Origin: Topomyia yanbarensis
Taxonomy: Eukaryota > Arthropoda > Insecta > Diptera > Culicidae
NCBI RefSeq assembly: GCF_030247195.1
Contig: NC_080671.1
Span: forward strand, 310,001 to 374,000
Direction of reading: 5' to 3'
Length of the DNA stretch: 64,000 nt
This document shows positions 10,681 through 21,905 of the stretch, piece by piece (position 1 is the first letter of the stretch; each line of letters begins with the position of its first letter). The position numbers and the translations under genes were made by a program. The notes beneath the pieces are model-generated. The model was not told the origin of the DNA. It saw nothing but the letters and a program-made list of their open reading frames with translations, and ran no database searches.

Positions 10681-11740
10681 AAAAGTCACTGCAGAAAAAC
10701 TCTCCTGTTTCGTAGCGTAGGCAGGTTGATAAGAGCACAACGATGCTCATACGGTGGTAGTTTGTTACGACTTGAATACGAACTACTACGCGGACTCACA
10801 CTTTTCACTACGGTTTACGGTACACTTCAACACGAGCATTTGGGTCGTTTTCTGCGGTCTCCAGGAGAATTTCACTTAGTGGACTTTCTTCCCTCAATAC
10901 ATGGTCTCTGGGCAAATTTATAAAAACAAACTAGCGGACTAAATTAACTCAAGGACATCACATAATTATAGAAAACAGCTTAATTAGACAGACCTTACAT
11001 TTATTCAAACAGAAAACAAAAATACTTGCGCATGGTAAACTTTTTTCACTTTTCGATGTAAAGAAACTCGTTGCGGCCGGGACGAACGTTGGTCGACTTA
11101 CTGCTTAAGGGGCTTCCGGGGACTATGGCGACGATCAGGAACAACTTTCAGACCGGGTACTTCCGTCGGTCGAGAATCCAGTTTGAACGAGGTCTTGGCC
11201 GTGTAACGTGTGGCCTACGTTTATATTATGGTCCGGGAATGGTGCACTTTCGCGAGCTACTTCGCGCTTTTTTCCAACAACTAGCTTGGCATCATTGGAC
11301 CAACAGTGCACTCGCGTCGCTTGTGGTTTTTTTTCTGGCCTTTGTCAGCGGAACACTACACTTTGACCCACTTTTGCTTGATTTGGGCAGTAACAAATGT
11401 CCGTATTGGGTTTCTGGCGGATCGCGGATGTTTCACTGTACCGAGCAGAACGGGTGGAACGCACTATCCCAATCGGGTGAAGGGATTTCACTCCTCGGAC
11501 CTGGGGCGACATTATGGAACCATTTCGAATCGACTTTTTCATACAAGCTTGCATACAATAAACCTTTCGTTTCGAGATGCGCAATGCCACCCAATGATTT
11601 CACTAATTGATCTCGTTTTCGACGCGGGAAGCCCTTTTTATCCTCATCCTTCCCCGGAAACCATCCCCACTCTCGGACGATGACCTCTTGTTGTATATCG
11701 CGAAGCAAAGGAAAACATTATTTACAAACATGTATGGGTT
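10681..11740. other. Higher-GC block, possible LTR-like sequence, no recognised protein
   Basis: A 179-codon open frame lies at 11071-11610 (+) and overlapping frames on both strands, but none shows a domain I recognise. On the minus strand an AATAAA signal followed by a T-rich stretch (about 11015-10985) and a block of balanced composition would suit an LTR. No paired LTR or primer-binding site was found. Confidence 0.25.
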
Positions 11741-12190
11741 GGTGCCCCGATAAAAAGTTTATTTGAATTTTTAGATCGGATTGGTTGCATGCATAACCTT
11801 TACATTGTATAATTTTCACAAAATAAACAAATGAACAAAAAAATGTAAATTAACTATCTGACATATAATACAAATAATTGAGTAAATAAATAGGGTAAAT
11901 AAATCAATATGGAATAAATAAATAAATCACACGTAAATAAATAAATAAATAAATAAATAAAAACTAACAGGGAAATAAATAAATAACAAGCAAATAAATA
12001 AATAAATAAATAAATAAATGAATAAATACTGACGGGCACCAACCGAAGACTACTAAACATGAAATAAACATCCTTCAAACATGTAAACACGGAAGCTGTG
12101 ACATTTCTTTCATATTTAGACATTTACTGACAATATTTACAAATATAACAAAATTTCTAGGGGCCTATATTAAGCTGGCCCAGTGCCCAC
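11741..12190 (-). repeat. LINE 3' flank with (AAAT)n tract
   Basis: On the minus strand this follows the reverse transcriptase frame at 12195 and contains a long TTTA/AAAT tetranucleotide array (about 11884-12027). Aedes LINEs commonly end in AAATA-type repeats, so this is probably an expanded 3' tail. Confidence 0.55.
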
Positions 12191-12194
12191 GAAT

Positions 12195-13538
12195 TTATTG
12201 TGACCAACGAAACACAGGTTCAAATCGATTTCGCCAGGGAAGCCGTCGAAGGGCATACCGGACGAAGCTCTTTTGCACCCGTTCTATGCGATTAATGTGT
12301 ACGGTGTGATACGGGGCCCAAACGATAACTCCATACTCTAGAATGCTGCGTACCAGACTGATGTACAGTGCCTTCAGGCAGTACACGTCGTTGAAATCTT
12401 GGGTGTTTCGTTTGATGAGTCCTAGTACTGCATAGGCTTTAGCAGTTACTGCATTGAAGTGTTCGATGAAACGTAGCTTACAGTCAAGTATAACACCAAG
12501 GTCCTTGATTGATGAAACTCGTTCTACTGGGGCAGCGCTCACTGCATACTCAAACGTAATTGGCGACAGTATTCGTGTGAATGTGATTGTGAAGCATTTC
12601 TGAATGTTTATAGTCATTCCGTTTCTATCACACCAACTCATGATCCTATCTATGTCCATCTGAAGTGCACAACAATCTACCAGAGTTGTTATGATGCGAT
12701 AAATTTTCAGATCATCTGCGTACATCACTTTACACGATGTCAATTCGCTGCAACTGTCATTCACAAAGAGCACGAAGAGAAGAGGTCCAAGGTGACTTCC
12801 TTGAGGTACACCCGATGTGATGTCGAATGGGTCTGAAAGTACAGTTCCAAGTCGCACAGATGCACTGCGGTTTGTAAGGTACGAGAAGATCCAATTGGTC
12901 AGCCAGTCCGGAAATCCGATTCGCCTCAACTTTTCAACAGCTAGCTGATGAGGAAGGCGATCGAAGGCTTTGGAGAAATCTACATACACTGCATCAATTT
13001 GTTGTCGTTTCTCTAATTTATCAATCAGCGTTGACACATAGCTCATTAGGTTCGTCGTTGGTGAGCGCTTTCTAACAAACCCATGCTGATCTGTAGTGAT
13101 GATGTGTTTTACTGCAGGGTAGAGAATATCTAACAGCATACTTTCAAAAACTTTTGGTAGGCAGCTCAGGATTGAAATTCCCCTGTAATTTATGACGTCA
13201 TGGACGTTACCGGCTTTATGAATTGGTGTTATTAAAGACTCCTTCCACTTGGCGGGAAAAATAATTTCACCGAGAGAGCGATTGAAAAGCATGGCTATCG
13301 GTACAGCTAACGATGAAGATTCCTTGACGAAACACGGTTGTATTCCGTCCGATCCTGGTCTCTTTGAACCATCAACACCACGTGTTTCTGGTTCTTTGAA
13401 GGCAACTGGATGACGGTTCTCGGTGAAACATGATCGCCGGTGACGAGGGACCGATGTGTTCATCGTTGTGTTAATGAAGGGTTTCCTTTTCCGTTCGGAT
13501 GCCTTCCCGATCAGAACGAAATAACAGAAATATATCAA
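12195..13538 (-). pseudogene. Non-LTR retrotransposon reverse transcriptase (CR1/Jockey-like), truncated
   Basis: This 447-codon open frame covers most of a reverse transcriptase. RT copies the element's own RNA at the nicked target. Motifs in order: GSKRPGSDGIQP (about residue 57), HKAGNVHDVINYRGISILSC (about 110), DAVYVDFSKAFDRLPH (motif A, about 181), SGVPQGSHLGPLLFVLFVND (motif B, about 243), VMYADDLKIYR (motif C, catalytic Asp pair) and WCDRNGMTINIQKC (motif D). The thumb region (VSSIKDLGVILDCKLRF, IERVQKSFVRYALRRLPW) follows. The frame stops at 12195 before the C-terminal domain and has no endonuclease upstream, so it is truncated at both ends, although RT itself is uninterrupted, which implies fairly recent activity. 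The N-terminal 50 residues are probably read-in from flanking DNA. The fragment at 60287-60948 is a relative. Confidence 0.9.
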
Positions 13539-13539
13539 A

Positions 13540-13715
13540 TTTATATCTCATGTTGATATTTATTACTCACTGTGTTATTTTTGTGAAATCCCAATCAGCA
13601 AGGTTAGCAAACTTATACTAAGACTATAAGACTATCATTGATCACTAACTGTAAACTGTAAATCGGGCAAATGACCAGTTGGTTAAAGCCCCAATAAACA
13701 AATTAATCAATCAAC
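13540..13715 (+). mobile_element. Retroposon 3' tail, plus strand
   Basis: The end reads GGTTAAAGCCCCAATAAACA followed by AATTAATCAATCAA, preceded by GGGCAAATGACCAG. The same block (GAACGACC, then AGGTTAAAGCCCCAATAAAC) occurs inverted at 33590-33660. A related tail ends the SINE at 30307-30472. Only the tail is present. Confidence 0.55.
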
Positions 13716-14237
13716 TGTGAATGATTGTTATATTACACAAATGACTGTCTATTTGTTAATACGCTGAAGCCTCTTTTTATGCGTATTTTTTAAAGCAAAA
13801 GTTTTTAATGATTTCCTTATATTTGCGTTTTCCACATGGATATTCAAAGTTCCACGATTTTGAGAATAGATAAGTTTTAGATGTAAGTGGTCGGAAAACT
13901 TGAAAGTAAGGTGTTTAACTTACTTGGTTGCATTTTGATTAAGAGATTACCTTTTGTGAAACACTCGTCTGACACGCAATTTCGAATATGTGGCTTATGA
14001 TTTCAATGTTGAAGCCTTCATTAAAAACCTATTTTAATCCACCTAGCGGTGCAATTGTGCCTTTCTCAATCATGAATCACGAGAATGTGTGCGTTGTTTA
14101 TATTCATTAAAAACTTTTAAATGCATATATTACATTTTATTATTATACATCACATGACAACCATATACAGGAAAATAAATCATTATTCGAGTTCTAAAAT
14201 TTTGTAAAAGAAAAAACAGCCACGGTAATATTGAACT
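13716..14237. other. AT-rich DNA with a family B terminus at 14025-14075
   Basis: The piece at 14025-14075 carries AACCTATTTTAATCCACCTA and GCGGTGCAATTGTGCCTTTC, one end of the family B element, orphaned. The rest shows nothing. Confidence 0.55.
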
Positions 14238-16476
14238 GAAAACCTGTTTTAATCCACCTATAGGTGCAATTGTGCCTTTCTCATTTCTCCAAACTATGAT
14301 TTAATAACTGGTTCGTACAATATAACATTATGGAAATGTCTTTCATTCTTATTACACTTGGTAAGTATATATAAGAGCACCTTTTTGCATTCATCGCGGT
14401 ATCGGTTTGAATCGGAGTTTTCTATGTGATCGCACTCCACAACCCGTAACTCCGGAGCCGGAAGTCGGATGGAGATGGAATTTAATATCAGTTTCCGGGG
14501 ACGCAACACCTTTCATTTGAGACTAAGTTGATCAAATCGTTCTAGCCATTTTCGAAAAACCAATATAACCGTTATTCTGAATTTGGATGCTTCCGGATCC
14601 GTCGATGGTGGCCAGTGTAGCCAAAGAGACTTTGAATGACTGTTGGTGACCTAGATTTACAAATTCAACAGTTGTGTTTATATTTTGGAAAAAAATCACC
14701 TCACCAATTCATCGCAGAATTCGTTAGAATCGGGATTTGCTGCGTGATCGTACGTATCACCCTGTAATTCAGGAACCAGAACTCGGATCCACACAAAATT
14801 CAACAGCAGCTGATGGACCTTTCATTTAAAATCAAGTTTGTCAAAATCGGTTCAGAAAATTCAGAGAAACCGATGTGGACAAATCAACAAATTTTGTTTT
14901 GTAACCATACTCTTCAACTCGTAATCCGGAACAAGATTTCGGTTGAAAATGAAATTCAATAGCAAATGGGAATATTATACCTTTCATTTGAATCTTAGCT
15001 TGTAAAAATCGGTTCAGCCATCTCCAAGAAACCGATGTGAACATTTTGTTAACAAATCCGCACATACACACATACATACATACATACATACATACATACA
15101 TACATACATACATACATACATACATACATACATAAATACATACATACATACATACACACAGATATTTTGCGATCTCGGCGAACTGAGTCGAATGTTATAT
15201 GAGACTCGGCCCTCCGGACCTCGGTTAGAAAATCGGTTGTTGAAGCAATTGCATAACCTTTCTATATGAGAAAGGCAAAAGAATAATATTTAATTAGCTT
15301 AATAAGCATGAGTTCAATGTTATCTTCATGTGATTATAATTTGGAAAGGTTGGTGGAATGGGTTTGAACGTGTAGGGAATGGGGGGTTAGTAGAGTGGGA
15401 GTGGAGGATGCGTCAGAAATCCTTCATCTTATTTCGGTATACGGGGTGGATGAAGGAAATGCGGGCGTGAGGGTGGTCCAAGAGGAGGGGAGTGATGAAG
15501 GAGGGACGTGTAAGGGCAAGGCGGGGGTGGGGGGGGGGGGGAAGGGCGGCGACGCAATACTCAACTGCATATTTTGCCTACCATTTGAGACTTGGTTTGA
15601 GAAAATCGGTTCAGTCATCACCGATTAACCGATGTGACTTTAATTGTGGAATATGCCCGGAATTCCGGACTTCCGGAATCGTCGATAGTGGACAATATAT
15701 TCAAAGAATGTTTGATTGGCAATCAGTGATCTAGATCTGCGATTAGAAATAATTTGGTGACCATTTCAATAGTTTTTAGCCTCTGAGGTATTACGATTGT
15801 ACCGATTTATATGGGAAATTCCAGTGTATCCTTACTAACACCCCTGTAACTCCGGAAGCAAGAGTCAGAACCGAATGAAATTCAGCAGCAGTCAATGGCA
15901 TTACTGTATCTTTCATTTGAAATCAAGTTTGTAAAAATCGGTAGAGAATTCGTTGTGGAATGGGTGTGATATTAGCTTAGGAACTTGGCGGGTTCCCCGG
16001 GGGCGTCATGAACCGTCATAGGTGGCCAATGTGGTCAAAGCTACTTTGATTGATCATTAGTGATCCAGACCCGCAAACTAGAGTAATGTTACATCAATTT
16101 TAATATGTTTTACATCATTTTAACATCATGGTGGTACCAGTTTATATGGGAATTTGCTGTGTGACCGCACTCTTCAACCCGTAACTCCGGAACCGGAGGT
16201 CGGATCAACTAAAAATTCAATAGCAGCTTATGGGAGCGTTATACCTTTCAGATGAAACTAAGTTTGCAAAAATCGGTTCAGCCATCTCTGAGAAAATTGT
16301 GTGAGTTTAAATGACACACACACACATACACACACACATACATACACACACACAGACATTTGCCGATCTCGACGAACTGAATCGAATGGTGTATGACACT
16401 CGGCCCTCCGGGCCTCGGTTAAAAAGTCGATTTTTACAGTGATTGCATAGCCTTTCTTTATATGAGAAAGGCAAAA
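14238..16476 (+). repeat. Left arm of a large inverted repeat (family B double module)
   Basis: The arm starts AACCTGTTTTAATCCACCTA at 14241 and ends ATATGAGAAAGGCAAAA at 16476. It holds two successive microsatellite modules: (TACA)n at about 15063-15166 with the hairpin near 15207, and (CA)n at about 16317-16353 with GGCCCTCCGGGCC near 16403. Between them lies an internal GCATAACCTTTCTATATGAG terminus at 15245-15290. The whole arm is repeated in reverse orientation at 18466-20737. Shared open frames of 71 codons on opposite strands (14294-14509 and 20467-20682) differ at only about eight residues, which reflects DNA similarity, not coding. Confidence 0.85.
15063..15166. repeat. Microsatellite (TACA)n
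   Basis: This is an interrupted tetranucleotide array inside the left arm. Its counterpart in the right arm (19757-19908) is about 50 bp longer, so array length changed after the arms were made. Confidence 0.95.
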
Positions 16477-18465
16477 AGATTTCGAATCGCAAAGTTATCA
16501 ACAAGCTATTCTAAAGAAAATAATTTTCATTTAAAACTTATTTTAAAGAAGATGCAGGAAGTATCAAGCACTCCAAATGAAATAAAGAAACGCGGATTCA
16601 AAGCATTTTTTAACCATTTGTTATGGTTTAGTCAATTAATTTTCTTTTAATTAATTGTGCATATTGCGAAAACGAATTTACAGAACTTAAAAAACTGTTT
16701 GATATATACTGATTTCCACAATACCATTATGAATCTTGAGGACCTTCGAGGATCTTCAGTCCGATTTTACCAATTTATGCGGGTTTTTCATAAACAACCG
16801 AAACTTGTCCAGTTTGTGGGTATCTGATTTTGTGCGTTCTCCGAATTACCAAAGCATTGTAATTTTTTTATTTAAACCCCCGCCTAAAAATAGTTGAGTT
16901 TGAGATTGTTATATCTTTTCATTCCACCTAAGACAGTTTGACATTTACGAACTGACAATTACTTTGAATGCGCATATGTACTAATGTTTCCGTTGTATTC
17001 GATGGTGCCGTTCGTTTAAAAAAATCATCGAACTATCAAATTTTCGTAATAATCAAGATACTTGATTCATTTTGTAGAATGTTAAAAAAAGGAATAATGC
17101 GACCTGTTCAAATTGTTGAAAGATTGATATTTGTGAGTATGCTGCATAAAGGTATCAATATTTCAAAATAGCCTAGAAATCTCTGAATATATATGTACTA
17201 GAGTGGGACAAAAAATGAATTCAAGCTCCGAGCAACTTTTTAGGTCCTATTTTGGTCCTAGAACAACTGTGCAAATTCTTAGCTCGTTCCCTGAAACTAT
17301 TTTTTGCGCCCACTGTTTAAAGTTTACATGGGATTTTGTATGGAAAAATTAGCTTTCACAAAATAATTCCTTTAGGAGTCGCCCATTACTTCCTAAAAAT
17401 AAATCGTAATGTGGTTTTTATAGAAAATTTGACAAAGAAACAAAGTCTCGAAAACCACGAAACGATCTGACGCTTGAGAAAAAAGTTATTCAGGAGAAAC
17501 CGATTGATGCTCTGACGATGAATAAAATATTCATGTTTTTAGCACCACTGCTGTTGGTTGTCCAATTATACGAAATTTTGTTTTAATCTTCTCATAATGT
17601 GTCTAAATCATTTATCTATACTGTTTGGCCACTTCGCAAGAGTTTTGAGGGATAAATTGAAGCTTCTTTTGTACATAATGAGAGAAAGTTAAAAAAATTG
17701 TATATAATTCGACTGTCAGCAGCAGTGATGCTATGAAAAGTGAAATTTTCATCAATCTTCAGGGCTTCAATCGGTTTTTGCTTAATAACTTTTTCCACAA
17801 GCATCAGATCGTTTCGCGGTCTTCTAGACTTTGCTTCCTTGACAAATTTCCTATTAAAATAACATATCTACTTATTTTTAGGAGATAACGGGTGACTCTT
17901 GAAAGAATTGCAAAAGAAAAGACGATTTCCCCGTACGAAACCGTGGGCGCAAAAATATAGTTTCACCGATCGAGCTAAAATTTTTTAGAGTTGTTCTGGG
18001 AGCTAAATGGGACCCAAAATTTTATTTTTTTCATATAACCATGTCCCACTCTAATATACATATCCCAGCTGGTATTATTGTTTGCTGTTACAATTTAAAT
18101 ATGTGTTTTAGATAGTAATTGAAATAGCTAAAAACTTTAATGCAAAAATATTGAATAATTTTCTCCTTAAAACTAAATAAAATTTAGAAAAGAAAATGTA
18201 TTTTAGAAAACATGAAATATTCCAAAATTCGTCACACCGAAGAATCCTCAACAATTTATCGAATTTTATGATTATCTGTTATAATATTCGCAGTTGATAG
18301 ATTGAACTATTGTAAAAAAATTGTATTTCTGCGTTTTTATTAGATGTGATATAATTGTACTGGTTTGCTTAATCTTCTCCATATTAAAAATGCCAATAAC
18401 AACACCCCGAAAGCGATTTCATTTGAAATCTTAAAATGCAAACCTCAAAACTTTGGTATTTGTTT
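16477..18465. other. Spacer between the inverted arms
   Basis: This is 2.0 kb of AT-rich DNA. It contains a TA-flanked palindromic MITE (17199-18053). The remaining 1.1 kb holds no recognised gene; frames at 16462-16650 and 16968-17171 have no motif. Confidence 0.6.
17199..18053. mobile_element. TA-flanked palindromic MITE, 855 bp
   Basis: Ends are TAGAGTGGGACA at 17199 and TGTCCCACTCTA at 18053, with TA as the probable target duplication. The inversion continues inside the element (GACCTAAAAAGT-type, GGGCGCAAAAAATAG / TTTTTGCGCCCAC, AACGATCTGA / TCAGATCGTTTCG), giving arms of roughly 400 bp. There is no coding capacity. It could fold into a long hairpin if transcribed. Confidence 0.75.
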
Positions 18466-20737
18466 TTTTGCCTTTCTCATATAAAGAAAGGCTATGCAAT
18501 CACTGTAAAAATCGACTTTTTAACCGAGGCCCGGAGGGCCGAGTGCCATACACCATTCGATTCAGTTCGTCGAGATCGGCAAATGTCTGTGTGTGTGTAT
18601 GTATGTGTGTGTGTGTATGTGTGTGTGTATGTGTGTGTGTGTCATTTAAACTCACACAATTTTCTCAGAGATGGCTGAACCGATTTTCGCAAACTTAGTT
18701 TCATCTGAAAGGTATAACGCTCCCATAAGCTGCTATTGAATTTTTAGTTGATCCGACTTCCGGTTCCGGAGTTACGGGTTGAAGAGTGCGGTCACACAGC
18801 AAATTCCCATATAAACTGGTACCACCATGATGTTCAAATGATGTAAAACATATTAAAATTGATGTAACATTACTCTAGTTTGCGGGTCTGGATCACTAAT
18901 GATCAATCAAAGCAGCTTTGACCACATTGGCCACCTATGACGGTTCATGACGCCCCCGGGGAACCCGCCAAGTTCCTAAGCTAATATCACACCCATTCCA
19001 CAACGAATTCTCTACCGATTTTTACAAACTTGATTTCAAATGAAAGATACAGTAATGCCATTGACTGCTGCTGAATTTCATTCGGTTCTGACTCTTGCTT
19101 CCGGAGTTACAGGGGTGTTAGTAAGGATACACTGGAATTTCCCATATAAATCGGTACAATCGTAATACCTCAGAGGCTAAAAACTATTGAATTGGTCACC
19201 AAATTACTTCTAATCGCAGATCTAGATCACTGATTGCCAATCAAACATTCTTTGAATATATTGTCCACTATCGACGATTCCGGAAGTCCGGAATTCCGAG
19301 CATATTCCACAATTAAAGTCACATCGGTTCTTCGGTGATGACTGAACCGATTTTCTCAAACCAAGTCTCAAATGGAAGGCAAAATATGCAGTTGAGTATT
19401 ACGTCGCCGCCCCTCCTCCCCCCGCCTTGCCCTTACACCTCCCTCCTTCATCACTCCCCTCCTCTTGGACCACCCTCACGCCCGCATTTCCTTCATCCAC
19501 CCCGTATACCGAAATAAGATGAAGGATTTCTGACGCATCCTCCACTGTTCAAACCCATTCCACCAACCTTTCCAAATTATAATCACATGAAGATAACATT
19601 CAACTCATGCTTATTAAGCTAATTAAATATTATTCTTTTGCCTTCCTCATATAGAAAGGTTATGCAATTGCTCCAAAAACCGACTTTCTAACCGAGGCCC
19701 GGAGGGCCGAGTCTCATATAACATTCGACTCAGTTCGCCGAGATCGCAAAATATCTGTGTGTATGTGTGTATGTATGTATGTATGTATGTATGTATGTAT
19801 GTATGTATGTATGTATGTATGTATGTATGTATGTATGTATGTATGTATGTATGTATGTATGTATGTATGTATGTATGTATGTATATATGTATGTATGTGT
19901 GTGTATGTGCGGATTTGTTAACAAAATGTACACATCGGTTTCTCGGAGATGGCTGAACCGATTTTTACAAACTAAGATTGAAATGAAAGGTATAATATTC
20001 CCATAGGTTGCTATTGAATTTCATTTTCAACCGACATCTTGTTCCGGATTACGAGTTGAAGAGTATGGTTACGAAACAAAATTTGTTGATTTGTCCACAT
20101 CGGTTTCTCGGAATTTTCTGAACCGATTTTGACAAACTTAATTTTAAATGAAATGTCCATCAGCTGCTGTTGAATTTTGTGTGGATCCGAGTTCTGGTTC
20201 CTGAATTACAGGGTGATACGTACGATCACGCAGCAAATCCCGATTCTAACGAATTCTGCGATGAATGTAAAAAGGTGATTTTTTTTTCCAAAATGTAAAC
20301 ACAACTGTTGAATTTGTAGATCTAGGTCCCCAACAGTCATTCAAAGTCTCTTTGGCCACACTGGCCACCATCGACGGATCCTGAAGTATCCAAATTCAGA
20401 ATAACGGTTATATTGGTTTCTCGAAAATGGCTAGACCGATTTGATCAACTTAGTCTCAAATGAAAGGTGTTGCGTCCCCGGAAACTGATATTAAATTCCA
20501 TCTCCATCCGACTTCCGGCTCCGGAGTTACGGGTTGTGAAGTGCGATCACATAGAAAACTCCGATTCAAACCGATACCGCAATGAATGCAAAAATGTGCT
20601 CTTATATATACTTACCAAGTGTAATAATAATAAAAGACATTTCCATAATGTTATATTGTACGAACCAGCTATTATATCATAGTTTGGAGAAATGAGAAAG
20701 GCACAATTGCACCTCTAGGTGGATTAAAACAGGTTTT
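18466..20737 (-). repeat. Right arm of the large inverted repeat
   Basis: This is the reverse complement of 14238-16476. It begins TTTTGCCTTTCTCATATAAA and ends GGTGGATTAAAACAGGTT. Microsatellites at 18587-18643 (GT type) and 19757-19908 (GTAT type) correspond to those of the left arm. All landmarks are retained in inverted order, including both GGCCCGGAGGGCC hairpins (about 18530 and 19699). Confidence 0.85.
19757..19908. repeat. Microsatellite (GTAT)n
   Basis: This is the longest simple repeat in the window, almost uninterrupted for about 150 bp. Open frames over it (Met-Tyr-Val-Cys or Ile-His-Thr-Tyr repeats) are artefacts. Confidence 0.97.
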
Positions 20738-21846
20738 TTTTAATCTATTCGGAATCATAAGTGACATTTTTCGTATACTCCGTTAAATTATGTAGGTAAA
20801 TTATCCGTTCAATGTTACCATATCGCATCGACATTATTTATAAAAATCATGTAAATCATGTTAACGTACAAGAAAAGCACCGAAATGCATTATTCAGAAT
20901 CTAAAAATATCCCCACATTACTAATCTGAAAAGATATTATAAAGCTATTCAGTCTATCGTGATATAGGCAGCTGTAGTAGTGCGCAAAACTTCATGAAAA
21001 CAAAGCGTATTATACAAGGAAAACAAACAGTCCTTAGGTTTTGGCAAAGTTCAATGTGTGCTGGAAACATCTTCTGCATCTATAATCGTTTTGCCCTTGA
21101 CGAATGCGTAGAATATTATGCTAACATTAAACACCGGTCGAAAGCAACATCGTTGGTTCATGCAGGAAACATCCCCATAAAACTCAGAATACCCAGGTTC
21201 AAATCGCTATATCCACAAATAACAATCAGCGTGTCATATATTCATAATAACAATCAGCCAGCATGTACGCAATCATTTGACAAAACTATAAAAAGCTTTT
21301 TGCTTCCAAGCGAAAAACGCCTTAATGTATGTTATATTTTTCTATTCTATTCTATTTTTAGACTTGCACGCCAAATTCGTTGATACTATACAATAGGTAA
21401 TAAAAGCTATATTGGCCGTAGATGCACTTAACAAAGTTTGTTATAATTCTGATAGAAGCCTATCACAGGTTGTCATATATTTGATATATACTAGAAGAAT
21501 TTCTGTTATGTTTTCTGTTATTTTACCAACTAACGAGACCAAAGTTATAACACAACTTATTATAACAAAGTAACTCAGTCTGTAATAATTTTGTTATTTC
21601 TTTCTGATCGGGATAGCTATACCACTTTCTATTCTTCGTCTTGTTTATCTCCAAAAATCTCACTACTTTCACCCTACAGCTGGGCACACCCCGTCGGAAA
21701 TCGACGGCCAGTATACCGGATAGCGTTTTAACTGTCACTATCACCGCAATAAACACCCTTGAGCTGTCGAAAAACTACAGGGAAAATAGCTTGGGTTTGA
21801 TAGCACCAGTCACTTTGAATGTTCAAATCGAACTGGCTCGAATATA
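20738..21846. other. No recognised gene
   Basis: A 129-codon open frame (20994-21383, +) has no motif I know and no supporting context. A pyrimidine-rich run ending TTTTAG near 21360 resembles a splice acceptor, but no exon can be argued from it. Confidence 0.3.
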
Positions 21847-21905
21847 GAGGTTTTAACCTTCCGGTTATTCGTCACTTTTTGGTTTGAACAAACTCCATGA
21901 ACTGC
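21847..21905 (-). mobile_element. SINE tail fragment
   Basis: The sequence GAGGTTTTAACCTTCCGGTT followed by ATTCGTC matches the 3' tail of the SINE at 30307-30472 in the same orientation. The tRNA-like head is absent. Confidence 0.5.

Noticed and set aside
11071..11610. 179-codon open frame as a gene
   Set aside because: No domain, a strongly overlapping open frame on the opposite strand, and a local GC-rich composition that lengthens chance frames.
15063..15166. Regular short repeats that could be mistaken for a CRISPR array
   Set aside because: They are uninterrupted tetranucleotide units without unique spacers, in a eukaryotic genome.
14294..20682. Conserved 71-residue protein encoded in both inverted arms
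   Set aside because: The similarity reflects near-identical DNA in the two arms. There is no start context, no motif, and comparable similarity in noncoding parts.
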